Shown one piece after another: positions 7,091 through 8,221 of a DNA stretch of 8,221 nucleotides. Both the position numbers and the translations under genes were made by a program. This DNA is from Limnobacter sp. (GTDB lineage Bacteria; Pseudomonadota; Gammaproteobacteria; Burkholderiales; Burkholderiaceae_B). Every line of letters begins with the position of its first letter. The first letter of the stretch is position 1. Where the stretch lies: contig JAAURO010000062.1 in the NCBI GenBank assembly GCA_012032215.1, forward strand, positions 1 to 8,221, in the 5' to 3' direction. The notes under the pieces are model-generated. The model saw only the letters and a list, made by a program, of their open reading frames with translations, was not told where the DNA came from and did no database searches.

Positions 7091-8221
7091 ATGTCTCTTG
7101 CCCCTTCGAAGGCCCAACCGTTTTCTGTTTTTGTTCACCAGGGCGGCTGTGCCTTGTCTGGGTTCCGTTTGTCGGCGCTGTTGGCACGTTTGCAAGCCAT
7201 TCATTCACAGGTGGTGGCCGTTCAGGCCCATTTTGTGCATTTTATGGCCAGCCATGAGGCGCTGGGTGCGCAGGCATTGGAGGTTCTCTGCAAGCTTCTG
7301 GACTACGGCGAGGCTGCGCCTGCTGTCAATTCCGAGGGCTTGGCACTGACCGTGGTGCCGCGTTTGGGCACCATCAGCCCTTGGGCGAGCAAGGCTACCG
7401 ACATTGCGCACAACGCGGGTATTGCACAGGTAGTGCGCATTGAGCGCGGTGTGTGTTACACGCTGGGCTTTAAAAAGGGCTGTTGGGCAAGGAAAAGCAG
7501 CCCGCCGCAGGCACGCTGGCGGTGTTAAAGGCGGAGTTGTTCGACCGCATGACAGAAACCGTGTTGCCACAAGATTACACGCCCGACATGCTGTTTGCCG
7601 CTCTGGAAGGCAAGCCTTTGCAGACCATCAGCCTGGAGGCTGGGCGTGCGGCCCTGGAGCAGGCCAATACCGGGCTTGGCCTTGCTTTAAGCGATGATGA
7701 AATCGATTACCTGCTGCAGGCTTACCAAACCATGGGCCGATCGCCCACCGATGTCGAGCTTATGATGTTTGCGCAGGCCAATTCAGAGCATTGCCGCCAC
7801 AAAATTTTTAACGCCACGTGGGTTATCGACAAACAGCCGTGCGATGCCACCCTGTTTGGCATGATACGCAACACGCACAACACCACCCCTCAGGGCACGG
7901 TGGTGGCTTATTCCGACAACGCCGCCGTGCTCAATGGCGACGAAGCCGACCGCTTTTTTTGCCAATCCGCAAGGGGTGTATGGCAGCCAACGCGAGCTTG
8001 TGCATTACCTAGCCAAGGTGGAAACCCACAACCATCCATCGGCCATCGAACCCTACGGGGGCGCCAATACCGGGTTGGGCGGCGTGATCCGCGATCCACT
8101 GGGAACGGGTTTGGGCGCCAGGCCGGTGTGCAATACGGATGTCTTCTGTTTCGCGCCGCCGGACACACCCCCGGAAGCGTTGCCGCCCGGCGTGCTGCAC
8201 CCGCGAAAAGTCATGCGCGGC
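7091..8221 (+). CDS. purL: Phosphoribosylformylglycinamidine synthase PurL, 3'-truncated, two apparent frameshifts, suspected chimeric end
   Basis: PurL makes FGAM from FGAR, glutamine and ATP in de novo purine synthesis. From ATG 7091 the N-terminal domain matches the long single-chain proteobacterial form: [13 protein letters not shown], then [16 protein letters not shown] (from residue 93) and [10 protein letters not shown]. One base missing from the A5/G3 run at 7472-7479 breaks the frame; adding it gives [20 protein letters not shown] and on to [22 protein letters not shown]. One extra T in 7954-7960 breaks it again; correction gives [16 protein letters not shown] and KVETHNHP. After that motif the long form normally has a [20 protein letters not shown]-like segment; here the sequence is [20 protein letters not shown] followed by [20 protein letters not shown], which fits another PurL subtype. 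GC also rises sharply. No Shine-Dalgarno site is visible before the ATG. The gene runs off the window. Confidence 0.9.

Overview
The window looks like core chromosome of a betaproteobacterium, most likely Burkholderiales. The reasons are the gene order surE-pcm-nlpD, the long-form PurL start, a fused NnrE-NnrD enzyme, and base composition that I judge by eye to be in the mid-50s % GC. The genus cannot be settled from this sequence. I found no phage, insertion sequence, CRISPR array, toxin or defence system, and no new multi-gene system.

Layout. Positions 1-264 are an AT-rich upstream region with no convincing gene. Positions 265-4819 (+) hold a tight gene run: yaaA (peroxide stress), surE (nucleotidase/phosphatase), pcm (isoaspartyl repair methyltransferase), nlpD (outer-membrane LysM/LytM lipoprotein that activates a cell-wall amidase) and rlmD (23S rRNA m5U methyltransferase). 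yaaA/surE and surE/pcm overlap by a few bases, and rlmD starts 5 nt after nlpD, so this is probably one operon of stress-survival, repair and envelope functions. The sigma factor gene rpoS, which often follows nlpD in proteobacteria, is absent. Positions 4820-5011 are intergenic. A small exported protein of unknown function follows at 5012-5275/5280 (+). Convergent to it is a fused NAD(P)HX epimerase/dehydratase (nnrE-nnrD) on the minus strand, 6941 down to 5303. A divergent intergenic region of about 150 nt carries a strong hairpin and a perfect TATAAT box. purL (+) starts at 7091 and runs off the window end.

Two data-quality signals dominate. First, yaaA, rlmD (twice), nnrED and purL (twice) are each broken by a one-base change inside a homopolymer run, and the small exported protein probably is too. 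All are intact proteins once that base is corrected. This looks like homopolymer sequencing error rather than gene decay. Second, purL appears chimeric. Up to the conserved KVETHNHP motif (about 8015-8034) it matches long proteobacterial PurL. After it, the protein switches to a different PurL subtype and GC jumps from roughly 50-60% to about 68%. The last ~190 bases are best treated as a suspected assembly chimera until checked.
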